Positions 1-10,811 of a stretch of DNA of 64,000 nucleotides are shown here, one piece after another. Made by a program: the position numbers and the translations under genes. Under the pieces are notes generated by a model that made no database searches, had not been told where the DNA came from, and saw nothing but the letters and a program-made list of their open reading frames with translations. Origin of the DNA: Polydactylus sextarius (lineage: Eukaryota; Chordata; Actinopteri; Polynemidae); contig CM028915.1 in the NCBI GenBank assembly GCA_016801845.1, positions 5,922,501 to 5,986,500 on the forward strand, in the 5' to 3' direction. Each line of letters opens with the position of its first letter. Within the stretch, counting starts at the first letter, position 1.

Positions 1-1350
1 ACGAAGGCTGATGTCCCTCTGATGCATTATACAGTCTAATAGGAATAGTCTTGTTATCTCACATTATTACATTTGACTTAATATCTAGTGTTATCTCTCT
101 CTCTCTCTCTCTCTCAAATGCTTGTAAATAGTCTGATCCTGGTCATTTAGGCTTTTACAATATACAAATGACTTACTGTGCAATAATAAACCCTATGGTT
201 TTCATATTTGAATTGTTTCTTTCATTGTAACCAAGTGTAGCATATGATCTTATTATTTCCCGTCTATTGAAATAGAGGCTGGTATGCATAGTTAGGTTTT
301 GTTTTGTATTATTATTATTATTACTATTTCATCCCCCACTCTAATAACGTGTCTGTCTATATTACACAACTTAATTTAAAGACATCTCACACCCAGTCTT
401 GTCTATTACTCAGTCAAGGCTGCACAATTAGTCATCTGCTCATGATAAACACGACTTAATGTCATAATTAATGGGAATCAGCTGCTTCATCAAGCATATA
501 AATTTTTCATTGGCAGCCATGAAGCTGGGACAGAGAGCTTAAGACTAACTTCAATCACACGCTTGATGACACAACTGTATCGTTAACCCAATTTAAGGAT
601 TAACCTTCAGGTCATGAACTGTCGCTAAAGTCACAGAAATTATAGAGTAGGTGTGCACATTGAGTTGTATTGCTGACAGCTGAGATTTATGATCACAAGA
701 TGATTAAATGTAAATGTTAACCACATGTTTCCAGTTAGTTATTTTAGCAAAAACTGTCATGAAATGTTTATGAAAACAATGATACAAGTGTTTGACTGTA
801 ACAGTTTTGACACAAACCAAGTCTCTTAGGCTCCGTTTTGACTCAGATTACTGAAGTGAGTTAATGGCTTCTCATATTACCACTGCAAAAGAAGCCCTGT
901 GGTGTGTTGTGCTCATACAGAAACAACAAAACTGAAAGGCATAACTCCCACCAATCTGTGAGAGGTCTTGATCTTGGTGCAGTAACAAGCACTAACTGAC
1001 AGTTTACCTTGAAGGGACTCAGGGAAAAAAAGGTCTGTATTGATTCAGCAGAGACTGAATCCAGTGAATGCCTCATGCACTAGCGTTTCCATGGGAACTC
1101 CCTCTCTCCGCTCTTGTCAAATTGTGAGTAGAAACTATCAACACATCTGCTTCACTGTGTCATTGTTTGCGTGACATTCAAGGTTGTACACGCTCTGAAA
1201 CATGTGAGTCATCTGCTGTGAAAGCTTATTCAGACACATCCATGTTTGTTTTAGGAGCATATCATATGTCTAGAAACCTAATATGCATCTGCCATCAAAC
1301 TGCTTGTTTTAATAGCACTGAAATGACTGTTCCTATTACTAATATGTTCG

Positions 1351-1416
<66 letters not shown>

Positions 1417-1534
1417 ATAGTTTTTTTTTTTTTAACTTGATGTAATATAACAGTAACAACCTCTCATATGAGTTCATCAGTGTGGTATAATGTATTAAAT
1501 GTATAATATGGCATAACACTAAGAAAATAATCCT
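1..1534. other. Intergenic, downstream of ccdc157; no gene seen
   Basis: AT-rich spacer. It holds a short TC repeat (94-115) and a long TA/TG repeat (1352-1417), then enters the probable 3' UTR of the minus-strand ccdc157 gene. The short open frames here are broken up by the repeats and have no coding character. In human the next gene beyond CCDC157 is RNF215; nothing resembling its RING domain is present in this stretch. Confidence 0.6.
1352..1417. repeat. (TA)n(TG)n microsatellite
   Basis: About 27 TA units followed by a short TG run. It is likely length-polymorphic. It lies beyond the 3' end of ccdc157. Confidence 0.95.
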
Positions 1535-1540
1535 TTTATT
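1535..1540 (-). other. Candidate polyadenylation signal of ccdc157
   Basis: AATAAA on the minus strand (TTTATT on plus), about 87 bp past the ccdc157 stop codon. A second AATAAA at 1626-1631 overlaps the stop codon itself, so this later one is the more natural choice for a normal 3' UTR. Confidence 0.5.
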
Positions 1541-1626
1541 AAACATGAAGTTGCTGCTAAATACAATCCTCATACAAAGCTGAATTCTCCACAAACTGTG
1601 TCAGTGCCTTTTACGGCTTCAGGGTT

Positions 1627-4600
1627 TTATTTCCTCCACTGATTCAAGCGTCTGGAGCGAGAGCGGAGAGGAGCGCTGTGTGCTTTTGTCCAGTTTGCAG
1701 CAGCAGAGCGTGGAGCGTCGAGGTGGAGGGTTTGAAGGTGAATTTGCAGGGACGAGGGGGAGGCAGAGGTACTGGACACATGATCCCCTGATCCAGTTGA
1801 CCCCAGCCCACTTTCTCCTCCTCTCGATTCCTTCCTCCTGTTATCATATCCCAGCTCTGCTGCACTGCTGCTCTGACTGTGAAACAAAGGGAAAAACAAA
1901 GCAACAATGGAACGACCATATTGCGATTAATCATTTATGAACTGTGTGTTTGTCTTGCTTGTGTTAGAATGTAACATTTTGATGTCGAGTACATACAGTT
2001 GACTGTTCTGCGTTACTGTCAGGTGATTTGGTAGTTTTTCCACTGGTGTTGTGGGAAGGGAGAGGCTCCATGTCTGCTGAGGAGAAGCTTCCTGTTGATG
2101 CAGATAAGTCGTGTTTATATAACTTCCAACAATCCTGACACCATCCACAAAACCAACATGCCCAATACACATCAATTCACATATTTTACATATAACAACA
2201 GTACAAATTTCCATCCATCATACCCCTGTAGCATTATGTTGTGGCCTTTCCCTCAGTTTCTCCAGGCTGCTGTGTAGCGTAGTATTTTCCTGCTCGAGGA
2301 CTTTTATACGAATCATATTTGCCTTTAGCTGCTGCTCCATATCCAAAAGTACATTTCCTGTACCTTTTAAAGATACAGAGGACAATATGCAAGAATTCAA
2401 CATGACAGCAGTAGTCAAAAAAGAAGTAGTCCTAACCCTAAGAATAACATGATGTGTTGCGTACATTCATTCAGGTGATGTGATACATCACATCACCTGA
2501 AGTCAAAGACTAAATCATTGGTTACTCTGTGGTTGGGTCTGTGCCAGAGGACTGAGTTCTGGGAAAGCCACCAGCAGCCACTCCCTCTCATTTAAAGCTT
2601 GTACGTATTCCTTAAGCTCAGTCACAGTCTTCTTAAGGTCGTCGATGTTTGTTTCTAGTGTCTGATTCTCCTTTTGGAGCTCCAAATGTAAGTCCTGTTG
2701 AGGAAAAATAAACAGAGAGAATTAGCTTTTAAGGTTTAAAAGCATTTAATATGTGTAAGGACTGCCATGCCAAGTACCTGCTGCTGAGTGAGTTGTGTCT
2801 GCAGTTTATTCTTCTCCTCTGACATCTGTTGCAGCTCATTGTTTAGATCGATCTGTCTCTCCTCTCTCTCTCCCAACTGCCTCTGCAGCTCTTCACACTC
2901 CTCATCGAGAGCATCGACTCTCTCCAACAAAGATTTCTGTTTTGCCTGCATTAGCTAAAATCACAACAACAAATCTCAATATTGTTACGTGACCGATCCA
3001 TAAATGAAACTGTCATGGTCTTCAGCCAAAAAACAACAAAGAATCTGGTGTTTGTTGCAACACTGACCTCTTGCTGACGACAGGCGCTATGGTACTTGGC
3101 GTTCTCCTTGTCCAGAAGGACTTGAGTTTCAGAGATCTGACTCTCTAGTTGCTGGATCCTTTGTCGTAGTTTACAACAGGCCTCTTCTTCTAAGTACAAG
3201 GATTTCACTTGTTCCTGCAGTTCATTCTTTTCACATTCTACCACCACATTAAATTATCCATCACTCACCATATCAGCTCATTTTGTATGTGTAACTATGT
3301 GTATGTCATGAATAACGATACATGATAAATCTTACATGTCCTTACCAAGTGTTTGTATCATGTCCTGCTGCGCTGCTACTTTCTCTTTCAGTCTGGAATT
3401 ACTCTCCTCCAAGAACAAGGTTTCTATTTAAAAAAAAAAAAAAAAGTTTAACATTACATGAGTAAGTTTAACAATAATTTCCATCATATTCATGTGTGAG
3501 TTTACTGCACCTCTCTTGAACTGTTGTTGTTCCTCCTGTAGCCTCTGCTCTGTCTCTTTCATGGCTCTCTGTGCTTTCCGCAGTGAAAACTCCAGCTGGA
3601 CAATAGTTGTCTGGTGTTTTTCTTTCTCCTGTTTGAAATCTTTCTGTGCTTTTTCCAGTTGAGACCTGAATCTTTCCTGTTCTGTCTCTGCTGCTGCCAG
3701 TCTGTCTTTGAGAGGGTTTACTGTACCTCGCACATCTTGTAGATGTTTTGCCAGGCGACGTGTGTCCCTGAGCTGCTCGTTGGCCCACTGAGCAACATCT
3801 CCTGCTGTCATATGTCCCAGCTCCACGGTGTCCTCCATGGCAGCTAAGAGCGGCTGAAGAGAGGAGGGCAGGCCCTCACTCTCAAACATCTCTACCAAAG
3901 CATTTCCCGTCCTTCTCAGCACTGACTGCACTCGATGACAGGCATCGCAGGGAGTGAGGGATGATTCGATTGTCTGGCAGCTCACATTGCGGTTTTCAGA
4001 TCTAAGATAGCACGGGGTGTTGTGGGTAGGACTGGAGGGTGCACGATTCTGTGGTAAAAACTTAAAGGACGTTGTTGAAGACCAGGCAGATGAACAACGT
4101 CTGCAGCTGTCATCTCCCTGGCTCATTTGTGAATCAGATGAAACCGTCTGTGATCCATCACAATCAAATGTCTTTGGTTTTGGATGTTTCCCTGTGTCCT
4201 TGAGAGTCCCCTAAAGAAAGGAATGAAACGTGAAAAACAGTCAAAATTATCCAGTCTCTTTTCCCCATCTTAACTCAATTGAAACAATATTCCTACCTTA
4301 AGGCTGGTAAACTGGACTAAATTACTCCAGTAGCTTCTGACTATAAGACCGACTGACAGACATCCTTTCTGATGAGTTTGCTCTTTCCTGGGGCTGAACC
4401 TCTGTTGCTCTGCATAAGAATTAAAGCTTTGTAGAAGAAGCAGCAGTCTTGTTCAGGGAAAAAATGAGGGAGGAAAATTACTTTTATTCTTTTTCGTCAA
4501 TGTGATGTAAAGTTATTAATGCCCATATATTACCTGTCAATCACAAGCTCCAGTAAGACAATGTGGGAGTGTTGATTGAATGCATCTTCCCCATCCACGA

Positions 4601-4781
4601 AGTCATACTGCTCCAGCAGAGCCACCATGTCCAGATTACACGAGAGTTTATCAGGGAATTTCCAGGAAGGAAAGCGGACTGGTCCGGTTCTAGAAAACAC
4701 ATCTAGAATGGCTCCTTGAAGGTCGACCAGGTCTTTTCGGAGACTGTCGATACAATCCCGACGACCCAAAAACTGACTCAT
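1627..4781 (-). CDS. ccdc157: Coiled-coil domain-containing protein 157
   Basis: Ten coding exons on the minus strand: 4781-4534, 4447-4297, 4210-3511, 3423-3346, 3237-3068, 2954-2778, 2694-2526, 2363-2224, 2091-1997, 1876-1627. Together they give 725 aa; the human protein is about 750. All junctions keep frame and use GT-AG. The N-terminus (about residues 1-83, containing DVFSRTGPVRFPSWKFPD) is the highly conserved family signature, and the middle and later exons are long heptad-rich coiled coil. The C-terminal two exons are less conserved: I place them because exon 8 has a donor just before an in-frame TGA at 2218-2220, and the next two exons match its phase (0, then 2). The family is linked to acrosome formation in mammalian sperm. 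It is divergent to sf3a1, as in human. The acceptor of exon 5 (AG at 3239-3238) lacks a pyrimidine tract. Confidence 0.93.
2470..2501. repeat. Perfect inverted repeat (15-bp arms, 2-nt spacer)
   Basis: Left arm 2470-2484 (TTCAGGTGATGTGAT) is the exact reverse complement of 2487-2501, separated by AC. It lies in the intron between exons 7 and 8 of ccdc157. Confidence 0.95.
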
Positions 4782-4887
4782 GTCAGGCGAGTTAGTTTAT
4801 ATTTTGTCTGAGACACTGCAGTTGGGGCGAGTAGGTGTAGCTTGTTGATGTCGAATCCCTATGGCAACTTGGGGGGAAGTAATTGTA

Positions 4888-4906
4888 ACTACAAGTCCCA
4901 GAATGC
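4888..4906 (+). promoter_or_regulatory. ZNF143/THAP11 (SBS-type) binding site
   Basis: ACTACAAGTCCCAGAATGC matches the known ACTACAANTCCCAGAATGC promoter element almost perfectly. This element recruits ZNF143, THAP11 and HCFC1 at housekeeping promoters. An ETS-type site follows 12 bp downstream. Confidence 0.85.
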
Positions 4907-4918
4907 TTTGCGATGTAT

Positions 4919-4928
4919 TTCCGGAAGT
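4919..4928 (+). promoter_or_regulatory. ETS/GABPA-type site
   Basis: TTCCGGAAGT contains the CCGGAAGT core used by GABPA and other ETS factors. It lies next to the ZNF143/THAP11 site, about 190 bp upstream of the sf3a1 start codon. Confidence 0.7.
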
Positions 4929-5119
4929 AATACGCCTCCATTGGGTCAACGACAGCGCGGCGTATTAAGTGTTCTACTATAGCAAGGTTAGGCTTTGGGC
5001 TAAAGTAGACCGCATTACTAACATCATATATGGTATAAAACGTATCTTTAACGTCTGTATACTCTTCCTGTTGACTGGGTGTTTACAGGTGACTTCCTGT
5101 GCCACAAAAAGACGCAACC

Positions 5120-8100
5120 ATGCCGCCTGGGCCTGTTCAAATAGTTCAGCCGGAGTCCAACAATAAGGTAACGACACCGCATCAAGTTAGCTAGTGTTAG
5201 CATTTAAGCTCACGTTATGTTTATATAGGAGAAACTAACGAGCAGTTATCTTCTACCTTACTTTCTCTTATAATGAAATGCATCTATGAATTTGGATTTT
5301 GGAGTAGCTAATGTTAGACCGGGATAAACGTCTTAAGCCGTAAATCTTGCTAGCTTGTTGTTAGCATTGAGGGTCAACTGACCCAGATTACTAACTACTG
5401 CTATGTACCATGTTGTGATAACTTTTGAGACTTTGGCTAGCGCCACAGTAAACAGAGCTGCAACTTTAAAGTGTTAGGTGAAATTGATAGTGTTTTCAGG
5501 TGAAATTGATAGAAAATTTGCTGTCCAGTTGTTATACAGGACTGTAAGCGCAATACTTTACGACAGTATTACTGACTTTGGTGTAATGAAGCAGAAACTG
5601 GATTCTGTTCATCAGTATTGTATTATCTTGATAATGGTAAAGGTTAGGATGAAGTTGTTATTATTTAGTTGTATTGAAGTCTATTTCAAATCATGTCATT
5701 GAAAAAAAAAATCCAATTTTGCCATCAGAATGACGCCCCAGAAGAAACACCAGCCACTAAACCTATTGTTGGCATCATTTATCCACCTCCGGAGGTCCGA
5801 AATATCGTTGACAAGACAGCCAGCTTCGTTGCCAGGTTGGCTATCCCACATATGCCAAATGTATATTTTTTTTTTTATTTTGCTGCACCCTTAACTACAT
5901 TTGATGTCTGACATATCTAAATCCCTGCCTTTTCACAGGAATGGGCCTGAGTTTGAAGCAAGAATCCGTCAAAATGAGATCAACAATCCAAAATTTAATT
6001 TTCTCAATCCTAATGATCCCTACCATGCTTACTACCGTCATAAAGTCAATGAATTTAAAGAGGGCAAAGCACAGGAACCGTCTGCAGCAGTGCCTAAGGT
6101 TATGCAGCAGGCCATGCAGCAGTCCCAGCAACTTCCTCAAAAGGTAAGACATAGTTTTGTTGTTTTCTTGTTTTAATTGGTAATAGTCAGTAGTTTTTGG
6201 TCATAAGAACAAGTCTGTTTGTCAACAGGTGCAGTCCCAGGTGATTCAGGAGACTGTGATCCCCAAAGAACCGCCTCCTGAGTTTGAGTTCATCGCAGAT
6301 CCTCCGTCAATCTCAGCATTTGACCTGGATGTTGTCAAGCTGACTGCCCAGTTTGTTGCTCGCAATGGCCGCCAGTTCCTCACTCAGCTCATGCAGAAAG
6401 AACAGAGGAATTACCAGTTTGACTTTTTGCGGCCACAGCACAGTCTTTTCAACTACTTCACCAAACTGGTTGAGCAGTACACCAAGGTAATCTGACAAAT
6501 TGTACCACTCTGATATTATTGTTACTTTTTTTTTTGTGTGTGTGGTAATGCTAAACTACATTTTGATCTTGTCTCTCAACTTTTAGATTCTCATCCCTCC
6601 CAAAGGACTTCTGACCAAACTGAAGAAAGAGGCTGAGAATCCAAGAGAGGTTATGGACCAGGTGATCTCTTTAACTGACTGTTACTCAGAGTAAGCACTT
6701 AATAGTATGTTGCTTTTGTTAATCAGCTGTCGTACTGCTCATCCATCAGGTTAAGTACCGTGTGGAGTGGGCAAAGTTTCAGGAGCGTGAGAGAAAGAAG
6801 GAGGAGGAGGAAAGAGAGAAGGAGCGAGTGGCGTATGCTCAGATCGACTGGCATGACTTTGTTGTGGTAGAAACTGTGGATTTCCAGCCCAACGAACAAG
6901 GTAATGGCACCACAATAATTATTATCACAGAGTGTTTGGGCCTGAAATGTTGATGGATTAATTTATCTTTATTGTTATTTCCCCAGGCCATTTCCCCCCA
7001 CCCACTACACCAGAGGAGCTTGGCGCTCGTATCCTCATCCAAGAGCGCTACGAAAAGTATGGAGAGAGTGAGGAGGTGGAGATGGAGGTTGAGAGTGAGG
7101 ATGAAGATGATGATCGAGAGGACCGGGACGGCGGCCATCCCTCACAGCCTGATCAGGACACACAAGTGCAGGACATGGATGAGGTAATAACTGATAAAGT
7201 AATTCATTGCTATGCCAGAAAAATTGTTGTCCAATTTAGTTGTTAGCCTATTTATTTTTAGAGGGATTTTGATGTTTTCATTTTCCTTTTAACTGAATTT
7301 AAACTAATGTTTGCTGATGCTTTGTTTGAAAGGCCATAAAGTAACAACACGTTATTCTAATCTACCTCCCGCTGCTTATTCTTAGGGATCTGATGAAGAT
7401 GACGATGGCATGAAGGCTCCACTGCCACCAGACAACCCTATGCCACCACCACTACCCCCAACCCCAGACCAGGTTATTATTCGCAAAGACTATGATCCTA
7501 AAGGTAACATATGATTCTATATATAAAATAGCATTTAGTGAATAACAAGCTGTTACATGTGCTGATTCAATATTGTCTTTTCCTCACAGCTTCCAAGCCA
7601 CAGCCTCCAATTTCTGCTCCGGATGAATACCTCATTTCACCAATTACTGGTGAGAAGATCCCAGCCAGTAAGATGCAAGAACATATGCGTATTGGTCTGC
7701 TGGATCCACGCTGGCTGGAACAAAGAGACCGCATTATCAAAGAGAGGCAGATAGAGGATGAAGTCTATGCTCCTGGGTTGGATATTGAGAGCAGTTTGAA
7801 ACAGCTGGCTGAGAGGCGTACCGATATCTTCGGTGTGGAAGAGACGGCCATCGGTAAGAAGATTGGTGAAGAAGAAATCCAGAAGCCAGAGGAGAAGGTG
7901 AGAACGATTATTCACTTTTGCTCTTCAGATATTACATACATTACTGGGTATTTTTAATTAAGTTTGTGTTTCGGGGTCACTAAATTTGTGTGTTTCCTTC
8001 CTAACCAGGTCACCTGGGATGGCCACTCTGGAAGCATGGCTCGCACCCAGCAGGCAGCACAGGCCAACATCACCCTGCAAGAGCAGATTGAAGCAATTCA

Positions 8101-9692
8101 CAAGGCCAAAGGACTGGTGGGAGAGGATGATACCAAGGAGAAAATTGGCCCAAGCAAGCCAAGTGAAATCCATCACCAGCCTCCCATCCCCTCCTCTTCA
8201 GCCAGTTTGCCTAAACCCAGTCCTCCTGTCACTGCAGTGCCTCGCCCACCTTCCTCTGTGAGTTACTATCTTTAACTAAAAACAGCCTTTTCTTAATTAA
8301 ATCCTCTCTGAAATTAGGCCACCTCATAATCCACAAATGTGTTTGTTAATCAGGTGGCTCCTCCGGTGCGTACAACTCTCCTGTCGGCTGTACCTGTAAT
8401 TCCAAGACCACCTGTGGCTCCAGTGGTGCGCCTTGCACCAGGACAAGTCATAACACAAATGCCCCCTATGATTCCCGCTCCACGTATCAATGTGGTCCCC
8501 ATGCCGCCATCAGCACCCCACATCATGGCCCCGAGACCACCACCTATGGTTGTTCCAGCCGGTAAGATGAGTCCTTCCAAACAAAATAAATCTATATTGT
8601 TAAGAAAATGAGTGCTCGTTTGGTCACTGAACCTTTTTGGCGTGGACCCCTCAACCTATCATTTTAAATTTAAATTACCACCTTCTTTTTCCAGCATTTG
8701 TCCCAGCTCCTCCAGTACCACAGCCACCAAGCTCCGCTCCTGCACCACCTTCACACCCACCCCCGCCTCACGAGGATGAGCCAGTCAGCAAGAAGATGAA
8801 GACTGAGGACAACCTCATTCCAGAGGAGGAGTTCCTTCGTAGGAATAAGGTTTGTCAGACCTAATTAATTTCTAATTGTTAATTTTACAATCATCTAAAG
8901 AATGTGAAGAATATAAACAGACTGAGAATACAGAATACTTTATAGAAAAGATAAATATTGATTGAGAGATATAACAACAACCAAAGTTAGATGTGAATTT
9001 GTTATGAATTATTTCTGTTTTGTTAATGTACACAGTGTTTTTGAGCACAGTATAAAGTGATCCCATGCGTTTGAGATGGCTTAGAAATATACAATATTCT
9101 TCTTTTTTTTTTTTTTTTTAGTAATATATGTAGTATTTGCTGTGATAAATATTATAAAATTACGTATTGGGCTTGTTTTAAGTCATTCTTTCTAACTTAA
9201 TATTGTTCCTGTCTCTCCAGGGTCCTGTTGCAGTCAAAGTACAGGTCCCCAACATGCAGGATAAGACTGAATGGAAGCTGAACGGCCAAGTGCTGAATTT
9301 CACTGTCCCGCTTACAGACCAGGTAGGCAAATGTTGGCTTATTTCCCCATTTAGAGTGAAAGTATTTCAGTAAAATGCTGCATATTCATGAATATACAAA
9401 TGCAATGTCTCCATAGGTGTCTGTTATTAAAGTCAAAATCCATGAAGCTACAGGAATGCCAGCAGGAAAACAGAAGTTACAATACGAGGTAAATTTCCTT
9501 TTCAACCTTGGTTGAACATGCAGTGTTTCATCTGTGTTCATATGAAATAACTGATTTAATAATATGATGCATTTGTTTTTGTTTGTTCAGGGTATTTTCA
9601 TCAAGGATTCAAACTCCCTGGCTTACTACAACATGAACAACGGTTCAGTCATTCACTTGGCTCTGAAGGAGAGAGGTGGAAGAAAGAAGTGA
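5120..9692 (+). CDS. sf3a1: Splicing factor 3A subunit 1
   Basis: Fifteen coding exons: 5120-5167, 5729-5835, 5939-6143, 6229-6486, 6587-6661, 6750-6900, 6987-7183, 7386-7503, 7590-7897, 8009-8257, 8354-8561, 8695-8849, 9221-9322, 9417-9488, 9591-9692. They sum to 784 aa (human 793), all with GT-AG introns. SF3A1 is part of the SF3a complex of the U2 snRNP and helps commit the branch site in the nucleus. Domains: SURP1 about residues 42-90, SURP2 about 151-204, a conserved charged region holding KFQERERKKEEEE, an acidic patch near 310-330, a proline-rich region (exons 10-12), and a C-terminal ubiquitin-like domain (694-784) ending in RGGRKK, which in human contacts U1 snRNA stem-loop 4. The start fits MPPGPVQ at the expected N-terminus. 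Intron 1 (5168-5728) and intron 12 (8850-9220) hold nothing I recognise. Confidence 0.98.
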
Positions 9693-9973
9693 GCAACACA
9701 AGGAAGAAGAAAAAATGTTTTACTTGTAGATGTTTTGTGGCTCTTTTTCTGTGATGCCGTTTTAGTTTAACAATCACTGTTAGAATATTATATTGCACTT
9801 TTCGCACTAATTTGTGTGAAGAGGATGTCATTCTTGCATTTGAACTCTGTTGCTCAGAATACCAAAAAATATCACATGCTGGCTGAGGGGCATGGCTTCA
9901 ACTAGTTAATTTTTTGTTCATGGTGATAAACAACATTTTGTAACTGTGGAGCTTCATAATGTTCACCCATTTA

Positions 9974-9979
9974 AATAAA
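9974..9979 (+). other. Polyadenylation signal of sf3a1
   Basis: AATAAA 282 bp after the sf3a1 stop codon, followed by a T/G-rich stretch around 10000-10030. This is the expected layout for cleavage and polyadenylation. Confidence 0.75.
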
Positions 9980-10199
9980 GGAATGGAAAAAATGTGGATG
10001 TCCTTTTGTTGTTTTGTGATTTTGTGTAATATTATGATGGTATGAGCCTAACAGCATAGTTTAATGCAGGCCACCGCTGTTACTAAATGCATAAAATACC
10101 CTGGGTTACTCGGTGTATAGTTAGTTTTGACTATATAAGTGAATCACTTGGAAAACCCTGCTCTGTGGCAGATGATTCAGATGAATCGCTATGGGGGAG

Positions 10200-10811
10200 A
10201 CGCAGTGCCAGTGGTGCGTTTTTAATAAGAGTAGTTACCGTAGCGGCCGCTAGAGGCGCCTGGTGTTAAGTCGCTGAGAGCAGCCCAGCAGAACAGACTG
10301 GGTCGCTTCACTGGCCCGGGAGCGACAGGCACATCGGGATGACAGGACAGCGGAACAAGCCACCGTTAGCCGAGGACCTTATTAACTAGTCTGTTACTCA
10401 GCTCCTACCTCATAGTTGGTTAATGACTAACTATGAAAAACGAGATTAGAACATAGCGTTACTTAGTTGAAGCTAGAGTCATTACAGAGATACTTGAAGA
10501 GTTCAGGCTAACTTTACGTTAGCAACTAACTAGTGGCTAGCTAATGTTAAATCTGATTAAGCATTCAAGTTAACGTAGCTAGCTAACGCTTAACCTATTT
10601 GATGTGGCCTGACAATTGTGGCGAAACGTTAGATACTATTTATAGAAAAAACGGGAAAACAGAAGCAGGGAAGTTTGACTCACGTCGAGAAATCATGGCG
10701 TCGATGCTGTTTGATTCCTCAACATATGCAGAGGAGCAGTTTTGACTTTGGGCTGTCAACAAGCTCGCTGACGTTAGCTATCCTGGCTAGCCAGCTAGCT
10801 TTCTTGTTACC
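10200..10811 (+). promoter_or_regulatory. tbc1d10a promoter and 5' leader
   Basis: This is the CpG-richer stretch between sf3a1 and tbc1d10a, with CpG clusters around 10230-10380. TTAGC/GCTAA and TAGCTAAC-type motifs crowd 10370-10600 and 10770-10800. No clear TATA box is seen. The transcription start is not determined. A short upstream open reading frame (10695-10745) lies in the probable leader. Confidence 0.5.
10695..10745 (+). other. Upstream ORF in the tbc1d10a leader (16 aa)
   Basis: ATG with A at -3 and G at +4 (a strong start context) opens a 16-codon frame beginning MASMLFDSS and ending in TGA. It closes 66 bp before the tbc1d10a start codon. If transcription starts upstream of it, it would dampen translation of the main frame. 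It is in frame with the main ATG, but its stop codon prevents an N-terminal extension. Confidence 0.45.

Larger units (their letters stand above)
4782..5119. promoter_or_regulatory. Bidirectional promoter, ccdc157 / sf3a1
   Basis: Only 338 bp separate the two start codons, on opposite strands, so both genes must use this stretch. It contains a 19-bp match to the ZNF143/THAP11 element (4888-4906) and an ETS/GABPA-type site, TTCCGGAAGT (4919-4928). Both are typical of TATA-less housekeeping promoters. The same head-to-head arrangement exists in human. Confidence 0.8.

Noticed and set aside
1167..1594. Frames on both strands with Ile-Tyr repeats
   Set aside because: Translation of the TA/TG microsatellite.
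1644..1934. Minus-strand frame with a signal-peptide-like start (MVVPLLLCFSLCF)
   Set aside because: It overlaps the last ccdc157 exon in another frame; its hydrophobic start is the translated pyrimidine tract and splice acceptor of that exon.
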